Translations under genes and position numbers: made by a program
NCBI GenBank assembly: GCA_021810985.1
Contig: JAJZQA010000100.1
Location: 1 to 8,382 of the forward strand
Direction: 5' to 3'
DNA length: 8,382 bases
From: Deltaproteobacteria bacterium
GTDB taxonomy: Bacteria > Desulfobacterota > Desulfuromonadia > Geobacterales > Geobacteraceae
The notes under the pieces: generated by a model
Told to the model about the DNA's origin: nothing
Databases searched by the model: none
The model's input: only the letters and a program-made list of their open reading frames with translations
Part shown: one piece after another, positions 1 through 4,916 of the stretch
Position numbering within the stretch: position 1 is the stretch's first letter
How the letters are laid out: every line of letters begins with the position of its first letter

Positions 1-610
1 CAAGATCTTCTTCCTTACCACGCCGAACGCACCACTTGGGTTTGCATTCCCCCTCGCGTATATCGAGGAGCTGGCACAGCGCTGTGCCGGGATTCTCGTC
101 GCCGATGAGGCCTATGTCGATTTTGCCGACGAGAATGCATTGGAACTGGTCAGGAAATACGAAAACGTAGTGGTGACCCGCACCCTGTCCAAGAGCTACT
201 CCCTTGCCGGGATGCGCCTGGGGCTGGCGGTAGCCCGGCCGAAAATCATCGCGGCCCTGGACAAGATCCGTGACCACTACAACCTCGATCGCTTGGCCCA
301 GGCCGCCTGCTGCGCGGCTCTTTCCGATCAGGACTATTTCCGGGACTGTATCCGGAAGGTGCGCGAGACCCGGGACGCGTTTTCCGAGCGGCTGCGACAA
401 TTCGGTTATGAAGTTATCCCTTCCCATGGCAACTACGTCTTTGCCGTGCCGCCAGACCGGAATGGCCGACGCGTGTATGAGGGGCTGTTCCAGCGTAAAA
501 TCCTGGTTCGCCATTTTTCTGACCCGTTACTTTCGCCGGGACTGCGCATCACCATAGGCACCCGCGAAGAGATGGAAATCACGGCCGCTGCCATCGAGGA
601 AATCGGCTGA
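1..610 (+). CDS. hisC: Histidinol-phosphate aminotransferase, C-terminal part (5' end outside window)
   Basis: Pyridoxal-phosphate aminotransferase of fold type I that makes L-histidinol phosphate from imidazole acetol phosphate and glutamate. The frame is open from base 2, so only the last 202 residues are visible out of roughly 350 expected; the start lies upstream. Visible family marks are a PNAPLG loop near visible residue 9, ADEAYVDF containing the cofactor-ring aspartate, the SKSYSLAG segment whose lysine (codon 191-193) should form the Schiff base, and GLRITIGT near the C-terminus whose arginine (codon 545-547) should bind the substrate carboxylate. The gene ends 18 nt before hisB. Other class I/II aminotransferases share these motifs, but placement directly before hisB-hisH-hisA-hisF makes hisC the best call. 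The stop is a normal family C-terminus, with no sign of truncation. Confidence 0.95.
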   Translation, partial: KIFFLTTPNAPLGFAFPLAYIEELAQRCAGILVADEAYVDFADENALELVRKYENVVVTRTLSKSYSLAGMRLGLAVARPKIIAALDKIRDHYNLDRLAQAACCAALSDQDYFRDCIRKVRETRDAFSERLRQFGYEVIPSHGNYVFAVPPDRNGRRVYEGLFQRKILVRHFSDPLLSPGLRITIGTREEMEITAAAIEEIG

Positions 611-616
611 TATTTC

Positions 617-623
617 AAGGAGG
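617..623 (+). promoter_or_regulatory. Strong ribosome binding site of hisB
   Basis: AAGGAGG lies 5 nt before the hisB ATG, a near-perfect Shine-Dalgarno match. It fixes the start at 629 and is the strongest canonical site in the his block. Confidence 0.85.
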
Positions 624-628
624 CTCCC

Positions 629-1216
629 ATGCCAAGAACCGCCGTAGTGGAAAGGGTGACAAAAGAGACGCGGATCCGCTTATCCCTCGGACTTGATGGA
701 ACCGGTGACTCCAAGATCTGCACCTCGGTACCATTTCTCGACCACATGCTCGATCTGTTTAGCCGGCATGGCCTGTTTGATCTTCAGGTTGAGGCCCAGG
801 GGGATATAGATATCGACTTCCATCACACGGTGGAGGATATTGGTATTGTCCTTGGCGAGGCTTTGAAAAGGGCGTTGGGTGACAAGGCCGGGATTCGTCG
901 CTATGGTCATGCTACGGTCCCCATGGATGAGACTCTTGCAACGGTAACCATTGACCTGTCGGGGCGGCCTTACCTCTGCTTCAATGTTCCGCTGCCAAAA
1001 GTAAAAATCGGTGAATTCGATGTCGAGCTGGTGCGGGAATTTTTCCAGGCCGTAACCAATACCGCCTGTCTGAATCTCCATCTCAACCTGGTCTACGGAG
1101 AAAATACTCACCATATCGTCGAGGCATGTTTCAAGGCCTTTGCCCGGGCCCTCGACGAGGCGACGGAGCTTGATCCGCGGATTTCCGGGGTCATGTCAAC
1201 CAAGGGTGCTTTGTAG
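629..1216 (+). CDS. hisB: Imidazoleglycerol-phosphate dehydratase
   Basis: Converts imidazole glycerol phosphate to imidazole acetol phosphate, the substrate of HisC. The protein has 195 residues, the usual length of the monofunctional enzyme, with no fused histidinol-phosphatase domain such as enterobacteria carry. It shows the duplicated fold and manganese-binding signatures: FLDHML (H39), DFHHTVED (H65, H66, E69), RYGHATVPMDE (H94), H151, and a second HH motif NTHHIVEA (H161, H162, E165). The C-terminal phrase GVMSTKGAL is typical of the family. Because HisB is monofunctional, a separate histidinol-phosphatase must be encoded elsewhere. The next gene, hisH, begins after an unusually long gap of 123 nt for this otherwise overlapping cluster. 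Confidence 0.98.
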   Translation: MPRTAVVERVTKETRIRLSLGLDGTGDSKICTSVPFLDHMLDLFSRHGLFDLQVEAQGDIDIDFHHTVEDIGIVLGEALKRALGDKAGIRRYGHATVPMDETLATVTIDLSGRPYLCFNVPLPKVKIGEFDVELVREFFQAVTNTACLNLHLNLVYGENTHHIVEACFKAFARALDEATELDPRISGVMSTKGAL

Positions 1217-1339
1217 TTCAAAGAATTTCCTGCACCTTCCCTTCACACCTGGTAGTGCGGGTGGTACCAGTGATACCTACAAGATAAGAAACGCGAGGCG
1301 AGGGTTGTTTGCCCCCTTTGCCAGTGCAGCGGGATACAC
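1217..1339 (+). other. Intergenic gap hisB-hisH with possible weak hairpins
   Basis: This is the only real gap inside the his cluster. It contains CTGGTA (1249-1254) and TACCAG (1265-1270), a perfect 6-bp inverted repeat with a 10-nt loop. Two alternative pairings overlap it: GGTA 1263-1266 with TACC 1274-1277, and GTAG 1252-1255 with CTAC 1277-1280. A GGC/GGG...CCC/GCC imperfect stem lies near 1297-1323. None is followed by a T-run, so there is no recognisable intrinsic terminator. I see no convincing promoter. The short frame open across the gap and ending at 1343 does not look like a gene. Confidence 0.4.
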
Positions 1340-1963
1340 ATGATAGCGATAATTGATTATGGGATGGGAAACCTTCGCTCTGTTCAGAAAGCCTTTGAAA
1401 AAGTTGGCTTCGATGCGGTGGTGACCGATGATCCGAAGGTTGTAGTGGAGGCGGACCGGGTTGTTCTTCCCGGTGTCGGCGCCTTTCGGGATTGTATGAC
1501 TAATCTTGAGCAGGGTGGTTTTATCGAGCCGATCCTGAAGGTGATCAGGGACGGGCGTCCTTTTCTCGGTATTTGCCTGGGACTGCAGTTGCTCTTTACC
1601 GAAAGTGAGGAGTTCGGGCTTCACCAGGGGTTAGATGTGATTCCCGGCAGGGTGCTGCGTTTTCCCGAAGGCATGACGGCGGGTGAAGAAGAGTTGAAGG
1701 TTCCGCACATGGGCTGGAACCAGCTCACCGTGAAGCGATGCCCTCCGGCCTTTTCCGGCATTCCTGACGGGACAAATTTCTATTTTGTCCACTCCTATTA
1801 CGTGCAGCCGGAGGATGCCACGATTATTGCGACAACCACGGATTACGGCATTGAATTCTGTTCTTCAATCTGGAAAGACAATATCGTTGCAACCCAGTTT
1901 CACCCCGAGAAGTCCCAAGAGAAGGGACTGGCAATTCTGAAGAATTTTGGAGAGATGAAATGA
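1340..1963 (+). CDS. hisH: Imidazole glycerol phosphate synthase, glutaminase subunit
   Basis: Class I glutamine amidotransferase subunit that releases ammonia from glutamine and channels it to HisF. The 207 residues match the family length. It has the oxyanion-strand motif LPGVGAF (43-49), the nucleophile elbow GICLGLQ with C79, and the His/Glu pair in FHPEKSQ (H188, E190), which completes the catalytic triad. The N-terminus IAIIDYGMGNLRSV is diagnostic, so the ATG at 1340 is well supported even though the upstream ribosome binding site is weak (GCGGG about 8 nt before). Its stop overlaps the hisA start as ATGA, which suggests translational coupling and stoichiometric output with its neighbours. 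Confidence 0.98.
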   Translation: MIAIIDYGMGNLRSVQKAFEKVGFDAVVTDDPKVVVEADRVVLPGVGAFRDCMTNLEQGGFIEPILKVIRDGRPFLGICLGLQLLFTESEEFGLHQGLDVIPGRVLRFPEGMTAGEEELKVPHMGWNQLTVKRCPPAFSGIPDGTNFYFVHSYYVQPEDATIIATTTDYGIEFCSSIWKDNIVATQFHPEKSQEKGLAILKNFGEMK

Positions 1964-2715
1964 TCGTAATTCCGGCAATAGATTTGAAGGATGGACAGTG
2001 TGTCCGTCTGGAGCAGGGGCTGATGGAGCGGGACACGGTGTTTTGCGACAGTCCCGCGGAACAGGCCCTGACCTGGCAGAATCAAGGTGCGGAGCTCCTG
2101 CATTTGGTCGATCTCAATGGCGCCTTTGCCGGCGAACCGAAGAATCGCTCCTCCATCGAGGAAATTGTCCGCTCCGTTTCCATCCCGACCCAACTGGGAG
2201 GGGGGATTCGCGATATTCAGACCATTGAGGCGTATCTCTCCCTGGGAATTAACAGGGTAATTCTCGGCACCGCCGCACAGAGAAACCCGGAGCTGGTCAA
2301 AGAAGCCTGCCGGCTATTTCCCGATCGAATTGTCGTTGGCATTGATGCCAAGGATGGTCTGGTCGCCGTGCAGGGCTGGGCCGAGGTTACCGATATCAGT
2401 GCCCGTGAACTGGCAAAGAAATTTGAGGGTTTTGGCGTTGCGGCGGTCATTTATACCGATATCAGCCGTGACGGAATGCTGATCGGGCCGAACATTGATG
2501 CCACGCGGGCCCTTGCTGAAGCAGTTGCCATCCCGATCATCGCTTCCGGGGGCGTTTCGAAAATGGCCGATATCGAAGCCTTGATGGCTATCGAGGAAAG
2601 TGGTGTGGTCGGGGTTATTACCGGCAAAGCGATCTATACCGGGGCTATTCGTCTGGCCGATGCAGTTGCCCTCACCAAGGGCCGGAAGGTGTCAAGCGGA
2701 GCTACAGGATGCTAA
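1960..2715 (+). CDS. hisA: ProFAR isomerase (phosphoribosylformimino-5-aminoimidazole carboxamide ribotide isomerase)
   Basis: TIM-barrel enzyme that performs the Amadori rearrangement of ProFAR to PRFAR, the substrate of HisF. At 251 residues it has normal length. The catalytic aspartates are D8 in AIDLKDGQCVRL and D129 in GIDAKDG, with the conserved YTDISRDGM segment at 165-172. Phosphate-binding loops are LGGGIR (79-84) and ASGGVS (195-200). The internal half-barrel repeat shared with HisF is evident. The start overlaps the end of hisH by 4 nt, and a GGAGAG site sits just upstream inside hisH. The last residues overlap hisF by 7 nt. Actinobacterial PriA-type dual HisA/TrpF enzymes are related, but the hisH/hisF context makes a dedicated HisA most likely. 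Confidence 0.98.
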   Translation: MIVIPAIDLKDGQCVRLEQGLMERDTVFCDSPAEQALTWQNQGAELLHLVDLNGAFAGEPKNRSSIEEIVRSVSIPTQLGGGIRDIQTIEAYLSLGINRVILGTAAQRNPELVKEACRLFPDRIVVGIDAKDGLVAVQGWAEVTDISARELAKKFEGFGVAAVIYTDISRDGMLIGPNIDATRALAEAVAIPIIASGGVSKMADIEALMAIEESGVVGVITGKAIYTGAIRLADAVALTKGRKVSSGATGC

Positions 2716-3470
2716 CAAAACGAATTATTCCCTGTCTTGACGTAAAAGGTGGCCGGGTTGTCAAAGGTGTCCAGTTTCTGGAACTGCGAGACGCCGGCGA
2801 TCCGGTGGAAATTGCCGAGATGTATGACCGGCAGGGTGCCGACGAACTTACTTTTCTGGATATTACCGCTTCTTCCGATCAACGGGAAATCATCATCGAT
2901 GTGGTACGCCGCACGGCGGAGCGGGTTTTTATGCCGCTTACCGTTGGGGGCGGGGTCAGGACCGTGGATGATATCCGCCGGCTGCTGAATGCCGGGGCGG
3001 ACAAGGTTTCCATCAATACCGCTGCAGTTCACCGTCCTGAGTTTGTGCAGGAGTCCGCGGAGCGCTTCGGTTCGCAATGCACCGTGGTTGCCATCGATGC
3101 CCGGCGCGTTCCGGGAGAAGACCGCTGGGAGGTGTATACCCATGGCGGCCGGAATGCCACCGGGATCGACGCGATCGAATGGGCGCAGCGGATGGAGGAG
3201 TACGGGGCTGGTGAAATACTCCTGACCAGTATGGATTGCGACGGGACAAAAGACGGCTATGACCTCCCCTTGACCCGGAATGTGGTCGACGCGGTTTCCA
3301 TTCCTGTTATTGCTTCTGGTGGCGTCGGTAACCTGGAGCATCTCTATGATGGTTTTGTCACGGCCGGAGCTAGTGCCTGTCTGGCTGCATCCATCTTTCA
3401 CTATCGTGAATATACGATCGGAGAGGCCAAGGAATATCTCCGTCGGAGAAATGTCGCGGTGCGGTTATGA
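2709..3470 (+). CDS. hisF: Imidazole glycerol phosphate synthase, cyclase subunit
   Basis: TIM-barrel cyclase that uses ammonia from HisH to turn PRFAR into imidazole glycerol phosphate and AICAR, the latter feeding purine synthesis. At 253 residues it matches the family. The catalytic pair is D11 (PCLDVKGGRVVKG) and D130 (VAIDARR). R5, E46, K99 and E169 correspond to the charged ring that gates the ammonia tunnel. Phosphate loops are VGGGVR (79-84) and ASGGVG (202-207), and TSMDCDGT carries the conserved aspartate D178. The ATG lies inside the hisA tail, with a CGGAG site just upstream in hisA. Its stop overlaps the hisE start as ATGA. Confidence 0.98.
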   Translation: MLTKRIIPCLDVKGGRVVKGVQFLELRDAGDPVEIAEMYDRQGADELTFLDITASSDQREIIIDVVRRTAERVFMPLTVGGGVRTVDDIRRLLNAGADKVSINTAAVHRPEFVQESAERFGSQCTVVAIDARRVPGEDRWEVYTHGGRNATGIDAIEWAQRMEEYGAGEILLTSMDCDGTKDGYDLPLTRNVVDAVSIPVIASGGVGNLEHLYDGFVTAGASACLAASIFHYREYTIGEAKEYLRRRNVAVRL

Positions 3471-3823
3471 GCGGTGTGGAGAAAACGACGGCCGGGCAGG
3501 AAGCGCGGAGTGCCGTTCTGGAACTCTTGTTCCAGGTAATTCAGGAGCGTAAAAACGGCTCTGCCGAGAAGTCCTACACTGCCTCTCTTTTTCAGAAGGG
3601 TCTCGATACGATTCTCAAAAAAACCGGGGAAGAGGCGGTCGAACTGGTCATTGCCGGCAAGGGCGGCAAGCGGGATGAGATTGTCTATGAAGCGGCCGAT
3701 CTGCTCTATCATCTTCTGGTGCTTTTTTCCTACTACGATATCGATCCGGAAGAAATGTACAGTGAATTGCGTCGCCGCTTCGGACTTTCCGGAATTGTCG
3801 AAAAGGAATCTCGCGGTGCCTGA
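3467..3823 (+). CDS. hisE: Phosphoribosyl-ATP pyrophosphatase, monofunctional
   Basis: Catalyses the second step of histidine synthesis, phosphoribosyl-ATP to phosphoribosyl-AMP plus pyrophosphate. It is an all-alpha MazG-like pyrophosphohydrolase of 118 residues. The magnesium-binding signature is GEEAVE (E55, E56, E59), followed by E71, E75 and D78 in EIVYEAADLLYHLL. The C-terminal phrase FGLSGIVEK is also typical. It is not fused to a HisI cyclohydrolase domain as in enterobacteria, and no hisI follows, so the next pathway enzyme must be encoded elsewhere. It overlaps hisF by 4 nt (ATGA) and is the last his gene in the window. No intrinsic terminator is evident after its stop. Confidence 0.96.
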   Translation: MSGVEKTTAGQEARSAVLELLFQVIQERKNGSAEKSYTASLFQKGLDTILKKTGEEAVELVIAGKGGKRDEIVYEAADLLYHLLVLFSYYDIDPEEMYSELRRRFGLSGIVEKESRGA

Positions 3824-3856
3824 AAAGTTGTGAAAAAGAATTTTGCCAGTTTTTGC

Positions 3857-3884
3857 TTGACAAGAGGGCATCGAATGTTATTAT
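3857..3884 (+). promoter_or_regulatory. Sigma-70-type promoter of the rpsU-cvpA-dnaG-rpoD operon
   Basis: A perfect -35 hexamer TTGACA (3857-3862) is separated by 16 nt from a -10 hexamer TATTAT (3879-3884, five of six consensus bases). A TG one base upstream (3876-3877) makes an extended -10. Transcription would start near 3891 and leave a leader of about 85 nt before rpsU. It is the best promoter match I found in the window and stands at the his/rpsU boundary, where the operon for S21, primase and sigma factor would need its own start. Transcription from the his operon may also run through. Confidence 0.8.
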
Positions 3885-3904
3885 GTCTAGTCTTTACACT
3901 ACCA

Positions 3905-3967
3905 CCCCCTGTCAACGGCTTAAGCTCTTCATATAAACACCAAAAATTTTAATATAGAGGGGAGGGG
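3905..3967 (+). promoter_or_regulatory. Possible leader fold masking the rpsU ribosome binding site
   Basis: CCCCCT (3905-3910) in the predicted leader is complementary to either AGGGG tract (3958-3962 or 3963-3967) that makes up the rpsU ribosome binding region. The core pairing is 5 bp, and two flanking CC/GG pairs can be added after two mismatches. A GCTTAAGC palindrome (3918-3925) lies in between. This could lower translation initiation on free mRNA, but the pairing is short and no regulator is known from the sequence. Confidence 0.3.
3957..3967 (+). promoter_or_regulatory. Extended purine-rich ribosome binding site of rpsU
   Basis: A duplicated GAGGGG-AGGGG tract ends 7 nt before the ATG at 3975. 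An out-of-frame ATG at 3971 lies only 3 nt from the tract and would give a 13-codon peptide ending at 4012. The ATG at 3975 is preferred because it yields the family N-terminus MPGVRVKE and has better spacing. Confidence 0.75.
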
Positions 3968-3974
3968 AATATGG

Positions 3975-4172
3975 ATGCCGGGAGTAAGGGTAAAGGAGAC
4001 CGAATCATTTGAAATTGCGCTGAAGCGATTTAAGAAGCAATGCGAAAAAGCAGGGATTCTTTCTGAAGTTCGGAAGCGTGAGCATTACGAAAAGCCAAGC
4101 ATCAAGAAGAAAAAGAAGGCCATTGCCGCTCGCAAGAGGGCGTTGAAGAAACAGCGGAAAATCGTCGATTAG
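3975..4172 (+). CDS. rpsU: Small ribosomal subunit protein bS21
   Basis: S21 is a small basic protein of the 30S platform near the 16S 3' end, needed for efficient initiation on natural mRNAs. The 65-residue sequence has the family core, including FEIALKRFKKQCEKAGILSEVRKREHYEKPS at about residues 12-42. A lysine/arginine-rich C-terminal tail follows (KKKKKAIAARKRALKKQRK). It opens the macromolecular-synthesis operon behind a strong promoter and a strong ribosome binding site, as expected for an abundant ribosomal protein. The stop is TAG followed at once by TAA. A structured 166-nt region separates it from cvpA. Confidence 0.97.
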   Translation: MPGVRVKETESFEIALKRFKKQCEKAGILSEVRKREHYEKPSIKKKKKAIAARKRALKKQRKIVD

Positions 4173-4201
4173 TAATCCGCCGTTGTTAGTAAGAACTTTT
4201 C

Positions 4202-4250
4202 TGGAGAGGATATGGTGCAGTGGAACGAGCATTTATTGAGCTCCTCTCCA
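4202..4250 (+). repeat. Perfect 9-bp inverted repeat downstream of rpsU
   Basis: TGGAGAGGA (4202-4210) and TCCTCTCCA (4242-4250) are exact reverse complements with a 31-nt loop. The left arm is also a Shine-Dalgarno-like sequence directly before an ATG (4212), so RNA folding would hide it. A competing small stem, GAGC 4227-4230 with GCTC 4240-4243, overlaps the right arm. No T-run follows, so it is not a classic terminator. Confidence 0.6.
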
Positions 4251-4274
4251 AATTGTATTCAAATAGGCAGGTGA
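4212..4274 (+). CDS. Possible 20-residue leader peptide (small ORF 1) after rpsU
   Basis: The ATG at 4212 follows a GGAGAGG purine tract (4203-4209) and encodes a 20-residue peptide starting MVQWNEHLL. I recognise no family. The ribosome binding site is one arm of the inverted repeat 4202-4250, and the other arm lies within its Ser-Ser-Pro codons, so a translating ribosome would open the structure. Its TGA is followed directly by the ATG of the next tiny ORF. It may be a regulatory leader, a gene remnant or chance; there is no direct evidence that it is expressed. Confidence 0.3.
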   Translation: MVQWNEHLLSSSPNCIQIGR

Positions 4275-4292
4275 ATGGTGGGGGCGATCTGA
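4275..4292 (+). CDS. Possible five-codon small ORF 2
   Basis: ATG at 4275 directly abuts the TGA of small ORF 1, encodes MVGAI, and stops at 4290-4292, where TGATG overlaps the next ATG. It lies across the left arm of the GC-rich hairpin 4278-4306, so ribosomes passing here would affect hairpin formation. It is too short to judge by composition and is reported only as part of the chain of stop/start contacts. Confidence 0.15.
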   Translation: MVGAI

Positions 4293-4315
4293 TGATTTGC
4301 CCCTACTTTTACTTT
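4278..4315 (+). terminator. GC-rich hairpin plus T-rich stretch between rpsU and cvpA (possible attenuator)
   Basis: GTGGGGGC (4278-4285) pairs with GCCCCTAC (4299-4306): 8 bp including one G-U. It can be extended inward by G-U and A-U to a 9-nt loop. TTTTACTTT follows at 4307-4315. This resembles an intrinsic terminator with an interrupted T-run, so read-through is likely. In the E. coli operon a partial terminator between rpsU and dnaG gives high S21 and low primase; the position here is equivalent. That this hairpin terminates transcription is inference. Confidence 0.55.
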
Positions 4316-4342
4316 ATGACCATACCAGAGAGTGCGGAATGA
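4292..4342 (+). CDS. Possible 16-residue small ORF 3 overlapping the cvpA start
   Basis: ATG at 4292 overlaps the stop of small ORF 2 (TGATG) and encodes a 16-residue peptide beginning MICPYFYF. A second in-frame ATG lies at 4316. Its TGA (4340-4342) overlaps the cvpA ATG as ATGA. No family is recognised. Its value is geometric: translation arriving here would end exactly at the cvpA start, which has only a weak ribosome binding site of its own. Confidence 0.2.
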   Translation: MICPYFYFMTIPESAE

Positions 4343-4899
4343 ACCTCGTTGATATCCTGATCTGGGTTGTTTTACTGATATTTGCGGTAAAAGGATTCAT
4401 GAAAGGGCTTGTCAGGGAGGTTTGTTCCCTTTTGGGGCTTATTGTCGGAGGATGGGCTGCAATAACCTACTACCGGCAATTTGCGGGAGTACTTCAGTCC
4501 CATAGTCACTTTTCCCATACCATTACCCTTTTCCTTTCCTTTGGGCTCATCTTTCTGGCGCTCGGTCTGTTTTTCTATCTTCTGGGTTATCTGACGACCA
4601 TGCTGCTCAAAGTTGTTTTTCTAGGCAGTGTGAATCGTGTTGGCGGGGTTTTTCTGGGAATTCTGCAGGGTTCTTTGCTGTTGTGCATACTGTTTTCTCT
4701 GGGGACGGCCAAGTCTGCCCCGCGGAAACTCGGCGCATCAATTGAGAAGTCCGCTTCCGCTCGACCTTTCCTGGTCTGTGGACGAGAGATCTTCTCCTGG
4801 TGGAAAGCCGGGTCGGGTGACGAAAAAAGTCCAGATTCCCGGGATGGGGTTCCGGCCGTGCGCGATCGGCGGCACTTTTCTTCGGGTAGAACCTCATGA
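4339..4899 (+). CDS. cvpA: CvpA-family integral membrane protein
   Basis: The 186-residue protein begins MNLVDILIWVVLL, the usual CvpA N-terminus. It has about four hydrophobic segments (roughly residues 5-22, 28-45, 62-90 and 98-122). The conserved GFMKGLVREV after the first segment and the FLGSVNRVGGVFLGILQG motif at 94-111 support the family. CvpA was named for colicin V production in E. coli; its molecular function is poorly defined, with envelope roles proposed. The tail after residue 122 is hydrophilic and poorly conserved. I chose the ATG at 4339 because an upstream in-frame TTG at 4297 would add 14 residues and start inside the hairpin. The gene lies inside the rpsU-dnaG interval, which has no cvpA in E. 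coli. The stop contacts a six-codon ORF leading to dnaG. Confidence 0.85.
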   Translation: MNLVDILIWVVLLIFAVKGFMKGLVREVCSLLGLIVGGWAAITYYRQFAGVLQSHSHFSHTITLFLSFGLIFLALGLFFYLLGYLTTMLLKVVFLGSVNRVGGVFLGILQGSLLLCILFSLGTAKSAPRKLGASIEKSASARPFLVCGREIFSWWKAGSGDEKSPDSRDGVPAVRDRRHFSSGRTS

Positions 4900-4916
4900 G
4901 TGGGTACAATCTTTGA
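4896..4916 (+). CDS. Possible six-codon ORF linking cvpA to dnaG
   Basis: ATG at 4896 overlaps the cvpA stop as ATGA, encodes MSGYNL, and its TGA (4914-4916) shares a base with the dnaG ATG (TGATG). It would let a terminating cvpA ribosome restart and be delivered to the dnaG start, which otherwise has only a poor GAGTGGG site about 11 nt upstream. It may equally be chance. Confidence 0.2.
   Translation: MSGYNL

Noticed and set aside
1255..1270. GGGTGGTACC resembling the core of the T-box antiterminator sequence upstream of hisH
   Set aside because: Only the core ten bases fit; the following bases diverge from the ACCGCG continuation. The gap is too short for a stem I specifier domain unless it lies inside hisB, and no terminator with a T-run follows. 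Most likely coincidence.
1206..1343. A frame open across the hisB-hisH gap, ending in an ATGA overlap with the hisH start
   Set aside because: It has only TTG or GTG starts without a ribosome binding site, overlaps the hisB end, and its composition does not look like a protein family.
2712..3401. Long open frame (229 codons) on the minus strand opposite hisF
   Set aside because: It is antisense to a complete HisF with all catalytic residues, and there is no sign of an independent gene.
4297..4338. Alternative TTG start for cvpA adding 14 residues
   Set aside because: It begins inside the terminator-like hairpin without a ribosome binding site. MNLVDILIWV at 4339 matches the normal CvpA start.
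4780..4899. Possible frameshift in the cvpA C-terminal tail
   Set aside because: The tail is hydrophilic and unlike the membrane core, but alternative frames show nothing more family-like, and CvpA tails vary naturally.
4637..4915. Upstream extension of the dnaG frame inside cvpA
   Set aside because: The extension has no primase homology and overlaps most of the second half of cvpA. The family N-terminus starts exactly at MIPDEIIREI (4916).
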